NCBI RefSeq assembly: GCF_000004195.4
Contig: NC_030679.2
Location: 15,866,712 to 15,930,711, forward strand
Reading direction: 5' to 3'
Length of the DNA: 64,000 nucleotides
DNA from: Xenopus tropicalis
Taxonomy: Eukaryota; Chordata; Amphibia; Anura; Pipidae
The first letter of the stretch is position 1, and each line of letters opens with the position of its first letter. The notes under the pieces were generated by a model. The model did not search any database. It saw only the letters and a program-made list of their open reading frames with translations, and was not told the DNA's origin. A program made the position numbers and the translations under genes. Shown here one piece after another: positions 1-11,800 of the stretch.

Positions 1-36
1 GGGGTAGGGGGACTAGCAAAGGGTTGTGGGGGAGGA

Positions 37-1299
37 GTGAGGGGGGCATATAGTTTATCAGATAAGGAGCTTCCGTTACAAGGAAAGCAGTCTCATAATT
101 GCCTTAGCTCTAATTCTCCCTTAGCTAATGTAAACATCAGAGGGAGAAGTAATAATCTCCGCTGCATGCTGGCTAATGCGCGTAGCTTGTCGGGTAAATT
201 AGGGGAGCTGCAAGCTATTGCATGTATTGAAAATTATGATTTAATAGGTATCACTGAGACCTGGTGGGATGATAAATGCGACTGGGCTGTGAATTTAAAT
301 GGTTATACACTTTTTAGGAGGGACAGAGAGATTAAAAAGGGTGGAGGGGTTTGTCTTTACGTAAAGTCAGACTTAAAGCCATGTAATAAAGACATTACCA
401 ATGAAAACGTCGAATCTCTTTGGGTAGAAATTTCAGTAGGGCTGAAGGTCACAAAGAAAATGATCATTGGTGTATGTTATAAACCACCCCGTATAGATGA
501 GGGGGATGAGGCCCAGCTATTGTTGCAAATGGAGGAGGCTTCAAAACTGGGTCAAGTTGTTGTTATGGGGGACTTTAATTATCCGGACATTGACTGGAGT
601 AATGGGGTGGCTAAGTCAGAAAAAGCTAGTAGGTTTGTAAATATGCTAAATGACAACTTTTTATTTCAGGCAGTTCAAGAACCCACTAGGAATGACGCTA
701 TTTTGGACCTGGTGATTTCTAATAATAATGAACTTATCTCTAACATTTGTGTGGGTGAGCATTTGGGGAACAGTGATCACAACATGGTCTCCTTTGAGAT
801 AATGCTGCAGAGACAGCGCTATAAGGGAGTAACTAAAACACTCAATTTTAGACGTGCAGACTTTGCCAGTATAAGGGCATCTCTGCAATGTGTCAACTGG
901 GAAAGGCTTTTCATGGGGTTAGACACAGAAGGAAAATGGAACATCTTTAAAACATTGCTTTGTAGGTATACACAACAGTATATCCCCCTAGTAAGCAAGG
1001 AGAGGCATCGCAAAGCAAAACCTTTATGGCTGAATAAAAGTGTTATTGTCGAGGTTGGTAAGAAAAAACGTGCTTTTAGGGCATTCAAGTTAGCTGGGAC
1101 AGCGGAAACTTTCATCAGGTACAAGGAAGCAAATAAAGCATGCAAAAAAGCTATCAGGCAAGCTAAAATAGAGATGGAAAGGGATATTGCAGCTAGGAGT
1201 AAAAAGAATCCAAAATTATTTTTTAATTATGTGAATAGTAAAAAAAATGAAGCAAGAAGGGGTGGGAACTTTATTATCACGGGGGGGTACGTTGGTTGA
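37..1299 (+). pseudogene. CR1 ORF2, endonuclease part
   Basis: The product is an apurinic/apyrimidinic-like endonuclease that nicks target DNA for target-primed reverse transcription. Visible motifs are N-A-R-S-L near residue 47, ITETWW (72-77), GDFN (178-181) and SDHNM (246-250), in the order expected for this nuclease family. The reading frame is open for 420 codons and then stops shortly after the G7 run at 1281-1287. The downstream frame carries on the same protein, so this is one broken ORF rather than two genes. The start codon is arbitrary because the element's 5' part is outside the window. Confidence 0.9.
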
Positions 1300-2962
1300 T
1301 GAAAACGGGGAAAAAGCTGAAATTTTGAACTCTTATTTTTCATCTGTCTATACATCTGAGGAGCCAGATAATGAAGGCTTCCCTTGTAATATGCCCAGTT
1401 CTAGTAATTTAGCTACTGACGCATGGGTCACTCGGGAGGAAATTCAAAAGAGACTTGAACATGTAAAGGTAAACAAAGGTCCAGGGCAGGATGGGATTCA
1501 TCCCAGGGTATTAAATGAGCTGAGCGCTGTGATTGCCAAACCTCTTCACTTAATTTTTCAGGATTCATTGAGGTCTGGCATGGTGCCAAGAGACTGGCGG
1601 ATTGCTAATGTGGTGCCGTTATTTAAAAAGGGATCCCATTCTCAGCCTGAAAACTATAGGCCTGTTAGTCTGACATCAGTAGTAGGAAAACTTTTGGAAG
1701 GGGTAATAAGGGATAGGGTACTTGAATACATTGCAGTTCACAATACTATTAGTTTGTGCCAGCATGGGTTTATGCGTAACAGATCTTGCCAGACTAATTT
1801 AGTTGCCTTTTATGAGGAGGTGAGTAGGAACCTTGATGCTGGAATGGCAGTTGATGTCATCTACTTGGACTTTGCTAAAGCGTTTGATACAGTACCTCAC
1901 AGAAGGTTAATGATCAAATTAAGGAATATTGGCCTAGAACATAATATTTGTAATTGGATAGAGAACTGGCTGAAGGATAGAGTACAAAGAGTGGTTGTAA
2001 ATGGAACATTTTCTAATTGGACCAGTGTGGTTAGTGGAGTACCGCAGGGGTCAGTCCTTGGGCCTTTGCTGTTTAACTTGTTTATTAATGACCTGGAGGT
2101 GGGCATAGACAGTATTGTTTCTATTTTTGCTGATGACACTAAATTGTGCAAAACTATAAGTTCCATGCAGGATGCTGCCGCTTTGCAGAGCGATTTGACA
2201 AAATTAGATAACTGGGCAGCAAACTGGAAAATGAGGTTCAATGTTGATAAGTGCAAAGTTATGCACTTTGGTAGAAATAATATAAACACAAACTATCTAC
2301 TGAATGGTAGTGTGTTGGGGGTATCCTTAATGGAGAAGGATCTAGGGGTTTTTGTTGATAACAAGTTGTCTAATGCCAGGCAGTGTCATTCTGTGGCTAC
2401 TAAAGCAAATAAAGTGCTGTCTTGTATAAAAAAGGGCATTGACTCAAGGGATGAGAACATAATTTTGCCCCTTTATAGGTCCCTGGTAAGGCCTCACCTT
2501 GAGTATGCAGTGCAGTTTTGGGCTCCAGTCCTTAAGAAGGATATTAATGAGCTGGAGAAAGTGCAGAGACGTGCAACTAAACTGGTTAAGGGGATGGAAG
2601 ATTTAAACTATGAGGTTAGACTGTCGAGGTTGGGGTTGTTTTCTCTGGAAAAGAGGCGCTTGCGAGGGGACATGATTACTCTGTACAAGTACATTAGAGG
2701 GGATTATAGGCAGTTGGGGGATGTTCTTTTTTCCCATAAAAACAATCAACGCACCAGAGGTCACCCCTTTAGATTAGAGGAAAGGAGTTTCCATTTGAAG
2801 CAGCGTAGGTGGTTTTTCACGGTGAGGGCAGTGAGGTTATGGAATGCCCTTCCTAGTGATGTGGTAATGGCAGATTCTGTTAATGCCTTTAAGAGGGGCC
2901 TGGATGAGTTCTTGATCAATCAGAATATCCAAGGCTATTGTGATACTAATATCTACAGTTAG
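1247..2962 (+). pseudogene. CR1 ORF2, reverse transcriptase part
   Basis: Reverse transcriptase of the CR1 element. Motifs include RPVSLTSVVGK, DFAKAFD (from about residue 208), GVPQGSVLGPLLF and the catalytic FADD (residues 294-297, nt 2126-2137), followed by the CR1 thumb and C-terminal region. It is open over 571 codons without a stop, suggesting a fairly young copy. It overlaps the endonuclease frame by 53 nt only because of the frameshift at 1281-1287. The natural stop is TAG just before 2963, followed by a 3' UTR of about 135 nt. Confidence 0.92.
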
Positions 2963-3096
2963 TACTAGTGGTTGTATTTATAGTTTATGTATGTGAGTGT
3001 ATAGATTGGTAGGTGTGGGTTAGGTGTGCTGGGTTTACTTGGATGGGTTGAACTTGATGGACACAGGTCTTTTTTCAACCCTATGTAACTATGATT

Positions 3097-4526
3097 CTGC
3101 CCCAGATAGATAGGGGGAGATTGGCCCATATCAACAGTTTCTCTTTCATGGTTTTAAGAATAGGTTCTAAATTATTGGGAATAAAGTCGCTCAGCTCTCT
3201 TCGTACTTGAATGCCCAGGTATTTAAATGCATCAACCCATTGTAGGGGGGTAGGAGGGAACATGCTGGAATCCATATTTGGGTCTATGGGGAATATGCTA
3301 GATTTGTCCCAATTAATTTTCAAACCAGAGAAGTACCCAAAGTGTTTCACTATGCGTAAGACTGTCTGTAGTGAAGCCCCAGGAGAGTCCAGATACAGTA
3401 AGACATCATCAGCATATAGAGATATACGTTCCTCCACAGCCCCCAATTTGAGACCTGTTATGGCTGGAGAGTGTTGGATCAGAATGGCAAGGGGCTCTAT
3501 TGCTAGAGCAAATAGGAGAGGTGACAATGGGCAGCCTTGTCGTGTACCTCTGGATAGAGAAAACTCTGGGGATAGACATCTGTTTACATTAACTCTAGCT
3601 GTTGATGCTTCATACAGCATTCCCACCCATTTAATAAACTGTACGCCAAGGCCAAACCTCTCAAGAAGGAGGTAGGGCCATTCGACAGAGTTGAAGGCTT
3701 TGGCTGCGTCAAGTGAGACTATTGTGCGTGAACCTTTATTAGTATGGTTGGTATGAATATTGGTAAATAGCCTGCGAATATTTATATTATTGGATCTGTT
3801 TGGCATAAAGCCTGTTTGATCGGGCTCAATTAGTTCTTTGATTACTGATTTGAGTCTGTTAGATAGGATTTTCGCAAAGATTTTTGCATCCACATTGAGG
3901 AGGGAGATGGGTCTATAGGAGCCGCACTCCAGTGGACCTTTGCCCTCTTTAGGGATGACTACAATGAGGGCAGTGTTAAAAGAGCGAGGGAGTTTGTTCT
4001 TCTCTGTCGCATCCAGCAAAGTTTTGTGTAGCCAGGGGGAAATAAGTTCTGTAGATGCCTTATACCAGTCAGCAGGTAATCCATCTGGGCCTGGTGTTTT
4101 GTTAGGTTGGAGTGAGGTTATTGCCTCTTGTACCTCCTCTAGTGTGATGGGACTGTTGAGTTGGGCCCTAAGTAGAGGGGATAATCGGGGGATTGGAATA
4201 GTATCCAGATAGTTAGATAATTGCAGTGGGGTATAGTCAGCTTTAGTAGTGTAAAGCTGTTGATAGTATTGGGCAAAAATGTTGGTTATGTGAGCTGCTT
4301 TAGTGACTATGTCCCCATTCATGGAGGTGATCTTATTGATGGTGTTAGAGGGGGCTTGGGCCTTGGAGAGATAAGCAAGGATCTTACCATTTTTTTCCCC
4401 CTGATCAAATGTTCTCTGTGTAGCATAAAGCAGCTTTTTCTGTGTTAGTTTAATCCTAGTTTCTTCTAGTGCGGTTTGTGCCGCCCTAAAAGTACGTAGG
4501 GTGTCTGGGCCTGTATGGGTAGTGAA
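3097..4526 (-). pseudogene. L1 reverse transcriptase fragment
   Basis: L1-type reverse transcriptase. The region continues in the frame of the upstream endonuclease piece but is separated from it by the TAA at 4527-4529. From the first methionine (4322), visible motifs are TPGPDGLPADWY (76-87), SYRPISLLN (135-143), DAAKAF (205-210), GTRQGCPLSPLLF (259-271) and YADD (303-306, about nt 3405-3416). The frame ends at 3081 only because it reads into the CR1 tail. The L1 C-terminal cysteine region is absent here; a related one occurs at 17.7-18.4 kb. Confidence 0.92.
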
Positions 4527-5189
4527 TTATTTCTCTGCTTCCATTAATTTATTTTGTTTCTCCTCTAATTCCTCTTTTGCCTTTTTTCTGACCCCTTTAA
4601 TTGCAGAGGTGAGAGCACCCCTAAGGGTGGCTTTCCCAGCCTCCCATACTACATCTGTTGGGGCAGTTCCAGGGTTTAACTCACAGAATTCTGTAAGGGC
4701 ACTATCATTGGCTTCTTTAATACTTCCATGCGTTAGCCACAGGGGGCTAAGTCGCCATAGTGATTTTACTGGGTCTTGTAGGAGATTTAATTGTATCATG
4801 AGTGGAGAGTGATCTGAGATCGCCCAAGGTAAGTATTCCACTGAGGTCACCCTGGGGAGGAGGTCAGAGGAGGCTAAGGCTATGTCGATACGGGACAGGG
4901 TGTTATGTGTAGCTGAGAAACAGGAGAATACCTTTTGGTCTGGATATTTCCAGCGCCAGAGGTCGGTAAGGTTCATAGCCTGTGCCCATAACGGAAATTT
5001 GGGTGTAGGTTGGGGACCTGGAGTCAATCTGTCTAAAGCAGGGTCTAGGATAGCATTGTAGTCTCCCATGAGGAGCATGGGGGCTGGTGGGAAGGTCATC
5101 AATTTACTCATTATATTATCTAACAAGTCTTGGTTGAATGGCGGAGGCACGTATACACTGGCTAAAGTAAGGGGTTGATTAAATAGGAC
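4527..5189 (-). pseudogene. L1 endonuclease fragment
   Basis: C-terminal part of the L1 AP-like endonuclease. GDYNAILDP, SRIDIALAS and the terminal SDHSPLM motif are readable. The frame ends at the TAA 4527-4529, which is in phase with the RT downstream, so a single point change separates the two pieces. The 5' edge is where the palindromic insertion begins; the remaining N-terminal part resumes at 5509-5600. Confidence 0.88.
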
Positions 5190-5492
5190 TGGCACTCAAA
5201 GCTGCAAAAAAGGGACAAGCCCTATAAAAATCTTTAATGCGGAGGTGCAACGTTTCGGGGCACAACAACCCCTTTATCAAGCATCATGCTTGATAAAGGG
5301 GTTGTTGTGCCCCGAAACGTTGCACCTCCGCATTAAAGATTTTTATAGGGCTTGTCCCTTTTTTGCAGCTTTGAGTGCCAGTGCTTTTTTGTGGCTATTG
5401 GAATTGGGAGGGTGCCGATCCCTCCAAGCAGTGTGCACCGAGCGAAAAATTTTTGGAGAGCTAGGGTGTGCGGGTAGGATCTTTTGTTTTTC
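5190..5492. mobile_element. Penelope-like palindromic insertion with TSD
   Basis: Insertion of 303 bp into the L1, flanked by identical 16-bp copies GTTGATTAAATAGGAC at 5174-5189 and 5493-5508. Its left part is a perfect inverted repeat: arms 5188-5284 and 5286-5382 (97 bp) around one C at 5285. The right arm continues as a single copy to 5492. The family also occurs at 34.75-34.94 kb. Head-to-head terminal repeats and long, variable target duplications are typical of Penelope-like retroelements. That assignment is inferred; no RT is present. Confidence 0.6.
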
Positions 5493-5600
5493 GTTGATTA
5501 AATAGGACACATGAGATCAGTATAAATCGCCCATAGTGATCGGTTGTTAGGTCTAGTATCTCCATTGGGATACCCTTATTCTTTTTCATTTTTACAAATA

Positions 5601-8537
5601 TTTGAACACTTATAACATCTTTACGGCACACTGTCCGGGCACATTTTTAAGAAGTCAGACGAACCGGAAAAACTGGAATGTAAGGAACTTTACTTTCTTT
5701 ATACAAAATTCTTTCCTTGTATTGTTCCCTGCATTGGGAGAATTGCTGTTTCCATCAAACATATTCAGAAAACAATGCAATGGCAAGACAGTGGAAGCCC
5801 TAAGATAAACTATGTGCCAAGGATATGTATTATTTATGTCCTAGGGGGCGTGGCCTAATAACATCAAATAACCAGGCAGAGCAGATTGCAGGAAAAAAAT
5901 TATATTGCTCAACTGAAAGGTGAATTCACTCCCTTTATTGTGACAGAGATCACTCACTGAGCTGGGTGTGCACCTACCTTTGTCTAAGTTTTCTTTCTTC
6001 CAGCATCTTTTGCGGCTAATCATGTTACATATGCATAAAGCCAACAAGTTTCAGCTGATTTTTTTTATTGACGCAATTCACAACTGTACAAATAATATGA
6101 ATCTTCCATTTTACAAGTTTATCATAATGGATACTAGGAAAGGGAATATTTACAAAGAGAAATACTTTATTAATATCTTACCCATAGGGTAATAAGTCAG
6201 CTTTTATTTCCTCAGTGTGTCGCACAATACACAGAGTACATTCATGTTAATGGGTTGTACTAAAAATTCACAGGGCTACACATAAGGGTCAAATGCAAAA
6301 TTTGCAGGGCCAGTTTTTGGGCAAGTCAGAGAGGGCATTTGGCATGGGATTCCCTATGGGGGGGGGGCACACATTGGGCCTCATTTACTAAAAGCGGGCA
6401 AAGCTATGTGCAAAAATGTTTCAAATGGTAGTCACCATTCTCAGTGTGCCTTCTGCCATGGTCACAATTAACCAGTGCTGAAAAAGTCCATTTGGTACTA
6501 CAATCTTGATGTTAAATGCTATAGTGGCATTAGTGGAATGCTTTTACTATGCCATGAGTACATTTTTGTGCCCACTGTTGTGCCTTATACTTTGCACCTT
6601 GATAATAATGAGGCCCACTATGTTGTTAGAAATATTAAGTGTTTTCTCTCTGGCCCTTTTCTTTCCCACACATCTATCTCTGGCCTTGCAAATTTTTTTT
6701 ACCACAACTACAGCACATTGTTATCCACAAACACACAAGTGTAGTTTTCTGAGCACAAGTATATTGTATGCGGATGGCAGCATGCATTTGTCGCTCCCCC
6801 AGAATGGTTAGCATTTGCATTCATTTTTTTTCACATTTTTAATTTTCCTTGTAGTCAAATTTTAAACAAACAATACTTCATTCAGGCATGAATATCAACT
6901 ATAGGCAACCTGTGTTAGTTCAGCTTCCTTGGCCTTGGCGTTCAGTATTGAAGCCCACTTCGATTACTATGCACCCTGAGTGCATAATAAAATCAGTGGA
7001 CACTTTCCCACACGCAGGTAAATAAAATGACCCTTTCAAAATCCATCTGTCCCCTGTCAGACAGACTGTTGGTACAGGTATGGGATCAGTTATTCGGAAA
7101 CCCATTACCCAGAAAGTTCTGAATTACAGGATGGCCATCTCCCATAAACTCCATTTAAATCAAATAATTTAACTTTTTAAGACATTTTTATAATAGGTCC
7201 CTTACCTGTACAACTGGTGTTGTGAATGCATTGCTGTTTTTTGCTTTCCCCCATACAGTAGGGGGTCGTTTATCAACAAGGCACAAACGCATTTGGACAG
7301 TAACACATAGCAAACCAATCAGTGATTAGCTTTTTTTCAGCCAGCTGCAGGTCGAACACGTAAAGCAAATTTGGCCACTGTTCCTAAATGAGCCTCATTT
7401 GGCTATTGGATTGGATTGGCCATGGTGTTTGCATTGAGCAATCTGGAAGGCAGAACATCTATTATATTATTGTGAGGCCCTGTTTAAAATTAAAAAGTGC
7501 CACATTTTTGGCACCCCCAGTGATCAAAATCGCTACCTTTTTACCCAGGCCACTGCACATCACTGCACCATAAATGGGCCAAGGTACTTTTGCAATTTTT
7601 CATGCTAAATTGTAGCTTGGGTTGAGTTCATGCATGTTATAGCAGCCAGTGACATCCGAGAGTGCAGGTAAAATAGCTCTGCCCCACTCTCCAGCAAACT
7701 ACCTCAGTCCAGGGTAAAATCTAAGCTATTTAGTCACTGGGTGTTACCTAATGCGTTGCCACCTACCTGAATTTTTTACTTTCCTTGTCTTTTAAAAGGC
7801 TGTATTACAATAGTGTATTTCATGCTGAGCTGAAGCATTTTCCATAGTACTAAACCATCAGTAGGGGTGCTGTTCAGTGGTTTTCTATGGACAAATTATA
7901 AACTTAGGTTAATAATATGGCAACTGCCACTGACATTAGTAGTTGTCATCACACACACAGTTATGTCCTCATACTTAACTATCAGATGGAAGAAATGTGG
8001 AACATAAGCCTACCTATATGCCCTATAAGGTTTTTCTTTAAGACAGTGTCGTCCTAGAGATTTTTATGGCCCCAGCCTACCAAAGGTCTCCATAGACCTC
8101 TTTGTATGGCCCTGATGGGCCACTCACAACCCAGTCTGACCCTGGGCCCACAGCACTGCTTTAGGGGCCCTCCTCTATTAGGAAGGAAGCAAGACAAACT
8201 GTTGTGTGCAAATATAATGTTAGGACTCTGCATATCAATCCATTATAATAAATACAAACCATTTAACCCAATGATCCTCCGCAGAAACTACAGTCTGTGA
8301 CAACTGTTAAAATGAAATAGAATGTCCTGTCCCAAACCGGTACCAGATACAGTAATTATTAACATTAAAAAAGGCACAGCCTGGCCCATATAGTGCTCTA
8401 CATAAGCAATAAAATCTCTTTTGCTACAATGGCATTGCCACATTTCTCTGTACAAAACTCCCAGTCTTTCTGCCACCTTTAACTTCTTTTTCATAGTTCA
8501 AAAATTGCAGTGCTGGCAAAGTCCAGTGGCACTGTAT
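5601..8537. other. rfx4 downstream flank and 3' UTR candidate region
   Basis: No coding gene is seen. The rfx4 3' UTR must begin at 8537 and run toward lower coordinates. AATAAA on the minus strand overlaps the stop codon (8537-8542), but the next clear one is near 6203-6208, so the poly(A) site is not called. Repeat fragments include a 'cctcatttactaaa' element near 6380, a G10 run at 6358-6367, a palindromic-MITE end at 7074-7230, and a 'gtttatcaa … caaaccaatcagtgatt' MITE piece at 7261-7395. Confidence 0.5.
7074..7230. repeat. ACAGGTATGGGA-type MITE, partial
   Basis: The terminus ACAGGTATGGGATC is followed by a 'ccattaccca…cataaactccattt' segment. The same module recurs at 10.93, 27.6, 46.24, 53.94 and 57.4-58.5 kb. 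Only one end is preserved here. The superfamily is not determined. Confidence 0.7.
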
Positions 8538-8807
8538 TTATTTTGCCCATCCTGCGCTGGCCTCTCCATTGATGTAGGCGAAGCCTGGAAAATGCTGCAT
8601 GTGTTCATAATCAGAGTTTCTCCGCGGTGCCAGCGAGGTGTACATGTCGCTTGTGTTTGCATATCTGGCAGAGTGCATGGTAGGGCTTGTGAAACAGGTG
8701 TTGGTTGAGGTGACATCGGGCCACCGGGGCGCCACCTGGCTGGGATGGAGTCTTGTTGCGCCAGTCATGAGGCAGGGCTCCATTCGCGTTTGGCTGTTAA
8801 ATGGGTA
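8538..8807 (-). CDS. rfx4: rfx4 coding exon 18 (last)
   Basis: Residues 642-730 plus the TAA stop at 8538-8540. The acceptor is TTTTATTGCAG before TACCCATTT. It encodes [14 protein letters not shown] … [18 protein letters not shown] … and ends GWAK, the diagnostic RFX4 C-terminus. The tail is rich in Ser, Thr, Pro and Tyr and has no known fold. The 3' UTR follows without a visible nearby poly(A) signal other than the AATAAA overlapping the stop. Confidence 0.96.
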   Translation of the reverse strand, partial: YPFNSQTRMEPCLMTGATRLHPSQVAPRWPDVTSTNTCFTSPTMHSARYANTSDMYTSLAPRRNSDYEHMQHFPGFAYINGEASAGWAK

Positions 8808-11800
8808 CTGCAATAAAATACACGCAAACACAGATAAATTATTGGAGGAGAACATTTAAAAGTAGCCAAAACAATGCCTAACTGGAGTCTTGCCCATTAA
8901 ATTTTGGATGGAGCCTGAGTCAAGTGTACCAAGAAGCGCTCATTCCAACTAGGAACATTTCTACATTCCACCTGTATAACACTCAGATGCAGCAAAGAAT
9001 AGGAAAAACTGTGATTGGTAACAAACCAATTTCCGAACTGGAAATCTGTGGATTCTGGCAAATACCAGAGTGGCTGTTATAAGGTGCCATAGATAGTTAC
9101 TATTTATTGGGCATGTGGGGGCTGTTTGGGCCTCTGTGCTTTAAAACACCAGGACTTAACATAAACCTCCTCCAATTTTTTAATCCCATGCCCAAGCAAC
9201 CCCTCTGGTGACATCACAGGGTCATAATTACTGCAACAGGGTAGGTCAACAACAATGGAGTGGCTGAGACACCATCACTGTTGTGGATAGAGGAAGGCCC
9301 TCCCCCCACCACAACCCATTACAGGGGTTTCCCAAAATGGAAAGCAAGGAGCTGCAAGGGGGGCTGTGGACAATACATGAGCATTTAAATCATGTGCAAG
9401 AAAGGGAGGGCAAAACTGTGCACAGTTCAGGAGTCCTGTGCTGACTGCCTGCCTATGGCTTAAGGTTTAAAGTACTGATATGCGGGTCGGATTGAAACCC
9501 ATGGGTTGACCTGAGGGTTGGGCTGGTTCAGGCTGCCACCCACACAAAATGTGTGGGTAGCAGAGGGGTTCAGGCTCTTCCTTTTGTCCTGTCTGCAACC
9601 ATGCGCATCTGCTCTGCCCCAACCTGGGGCAGGTTTGAGTGGTCAACTTTCCGACTTTTTGTCTCCTGCACATCACTAGTTTTAAAGCATTCTCTACATG
9701 GTTCTTTAGGCTTATGGCCCACAGGGAGATTAGTCGCCTGTGGTTACTCTGTGCTACTGCCGGTGACTTATCTCCCCGAAATGGTAAATCGCCAGTGGAA
9801 AAGGATCGTTTTCCAAAGTCATGCAAAGTTGCCTGCGGGAGGAATCTTCTCACGACTGTGTAAAAGCCAATGGAAAGGCATTCCGTGGTAGGAGAGATTT
9901 AACCACAGGCAACTAATCTCCCCGTCGGACATCAGCCTTAGGAGTGCAATTTTGTGCCCCATAGTGCTCCAGCACTTGCACCCCTGATATTTGTGTTATC
10001 CAAAACATATTATAAATGTGTATATAAGTATATATTGACTTTATTAGATTGCACCCAGGTCATTTGTATTGCTGTTATGGTGTGCTGAAACTCTATGGAC
10101 TGTATATAAATACAGTATATAAAGAGAGAGGGAGACAGACTAAAAAATGCCTGTATGTTTTCATGGAAATCACGTAATACATAATTTGCTGCACAAATGT
10201 TGACAGTGTACATTTGAGAAAATATTAACCCCCAGAAAATGTATCTAGATGATTGATGGTTAAATTATCTCAAAAATTATTTCCAAAAGCTTTCCATTTA
10301 CCAGCAGGAAATGTGCTTTAAAAAAGGGGGCACACAGTTTGTTTTTTTCCTGCTCGCCGCCTGCAGCTGTGTCTTCGAAAGTTTACAGGGAGAGCAACAA
10401 TCTATAAATATTACAGCACGTTAGTGTGTTCTATTGTACCGCGCATTCTATTTTGACTGAAAACATGGAAAATGTTACCATCCTAGGTCAGCTAATTGAA
10501 AATGAGTCATTATTTTGGAGCATTACAATGAAGGGACCATTGAGGGGCCAATGTTTTGAAAGGATTCGCTTGGCATATGCCGGACCTCTCTCCAGTCAGC
10601 TCTTCTATTCAGCCCTTGTTACAGTTTCCAGCCTTGGCCATCTGCACAGATGCAACTTGTTGCTCGCTTCATTCACCTCTCATACTCGGCATCCGGTTCA
10701 GTGAAGAGTACTTCAACACTTGGACTCAGACTGCCGGGTCCCTCTAATCTTTCCCGGGCATAAAGGGACTGTTTGTTGTGGGTCGCTTAACAGGAAATTA
10801 CCATTTTCTGGGTCAACGAATGCCTACTTTTGTTTATTCCACATTAAACATTTTAACCACATTGCTTCAATGGTTCAGGTTTTATTTCCAAAGAGGGGAC
10901 ACCTAACTCTTACATGGTCACTTTAAATATGTACAGGTATGGGATCTGTTATCCAGAAACGCTTTATCCAGAAATCTCTGAATTAAGGGAGAGCCATAGA
11001 CTCCATTTTAATCCAACATTTTAAAAAATATCTCTTACTCTGTACCTTGTACTTGATCCACACTAAAATATAATTAATCTCTCTTATTGGCAAAACAATC
11101 CTATTTAATATTGAAATCATTTTTTAGTAGACATAAAGTATGGAGATTCAAATTACGTAAAGATCCCTTATCCGTGAAACCCAAACATTCTGAAAAAGCA
11201 AGTCCCATACCAGTATTATATGTTTGTATATATTTTTCAGAGAGTGCTAAATATATAGTAAGGTGTAAGCTTCTCACAATGGAACATTTATGAAAATATC
11301 ATGGGCACAATCCTCTATGTTTTTCCACTTTGCACTAAATTAATTACTACAGGTCTCTGGGTTCTGTTTTGGGGTTACAAAGGCCTGCAGCTGCCCCTAA
11401 AACTACAATGCTGCTTGTGTTTGTAAATGCCTTATTCATGAGGGCTGGGCACATAGGTAAGGACAGGGCTGCCCTGGGTCAGCACCTGCTGTACTCGAAA
11501 TTTTCACCCAGATTTAAGATTACACAACTGCCACTGTTGCAAGTTAAGGATAAATGAGCACTATCGTTCCTCGACTTGCATCTGGGGCAGTTGTAAATAA
11601 GCACTATTTGATTCAGATATGTTATTTTTTATAACACCAGCCAATCATGAACCATGCATTTAACTGGTTGGCTGCTACCCACCTGAGAGCTGCTTCTGTG
11701 ATAGGCAGTGTAATGTAGAGGTCCAGAGAGCCCAGACTCGTGCGGTAATGACGTATACTGAGATGCTATTGGGTGGTGTCCTTGGTTACTGTACGTCCCA

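Larger units (their letters stand above)
1..3096 (+). mobile_element. CR1-type LINE, nearly full ORF2 with 3' end
   Basis: Non-LTR retrotransposon of the CR1 clade. An endonuclease region is followed by a reverse transcriptase region and a short 3' UTR, whose end (about 3045-3096: GTTGAACTTGATGGACACAG, then TTTTTTCAACC) has the form of Xenopus CR1 tails, also seen at 23.6 and 42.0 kb. The 5' end runs off the window. ORF2 is split by a frameshift in a run of seven G at 1281-1287. No target duplication was looked for because the left end is missing. The element directly abuts the minus-strand L1 at about 3097, so it may have inserted into that L1. Confidence 0.93.
3097..5600 (-). mobile_element. 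L1-type LINE ORF2 fragment, interrupted
   Basis: Minus-strand L1-like retrotransposon, truncated at both ends. Its 5' side fades near 5600 in the endonuclease, and its 3' side is cut at about 3097, where the CR1 tail begins, before the C-terminal region. It is split by a foreign insertion at 5190-5492 flanked by a 16-bp duplication. On either side of the insert the translation continues in the same protein (…VLFNQPLTLASVYV…). One in-frame stop lies at 4527-4529, between endonuclease and RT. Confidence 0.92.

Noticed and set aside
8537..8542. AATAAA as the rfx4 poly(A) signal
   Set aside because: It overlaps the stop codon; using it would leave nearly no 3' UTR. A later signal is more likely but was not placed.
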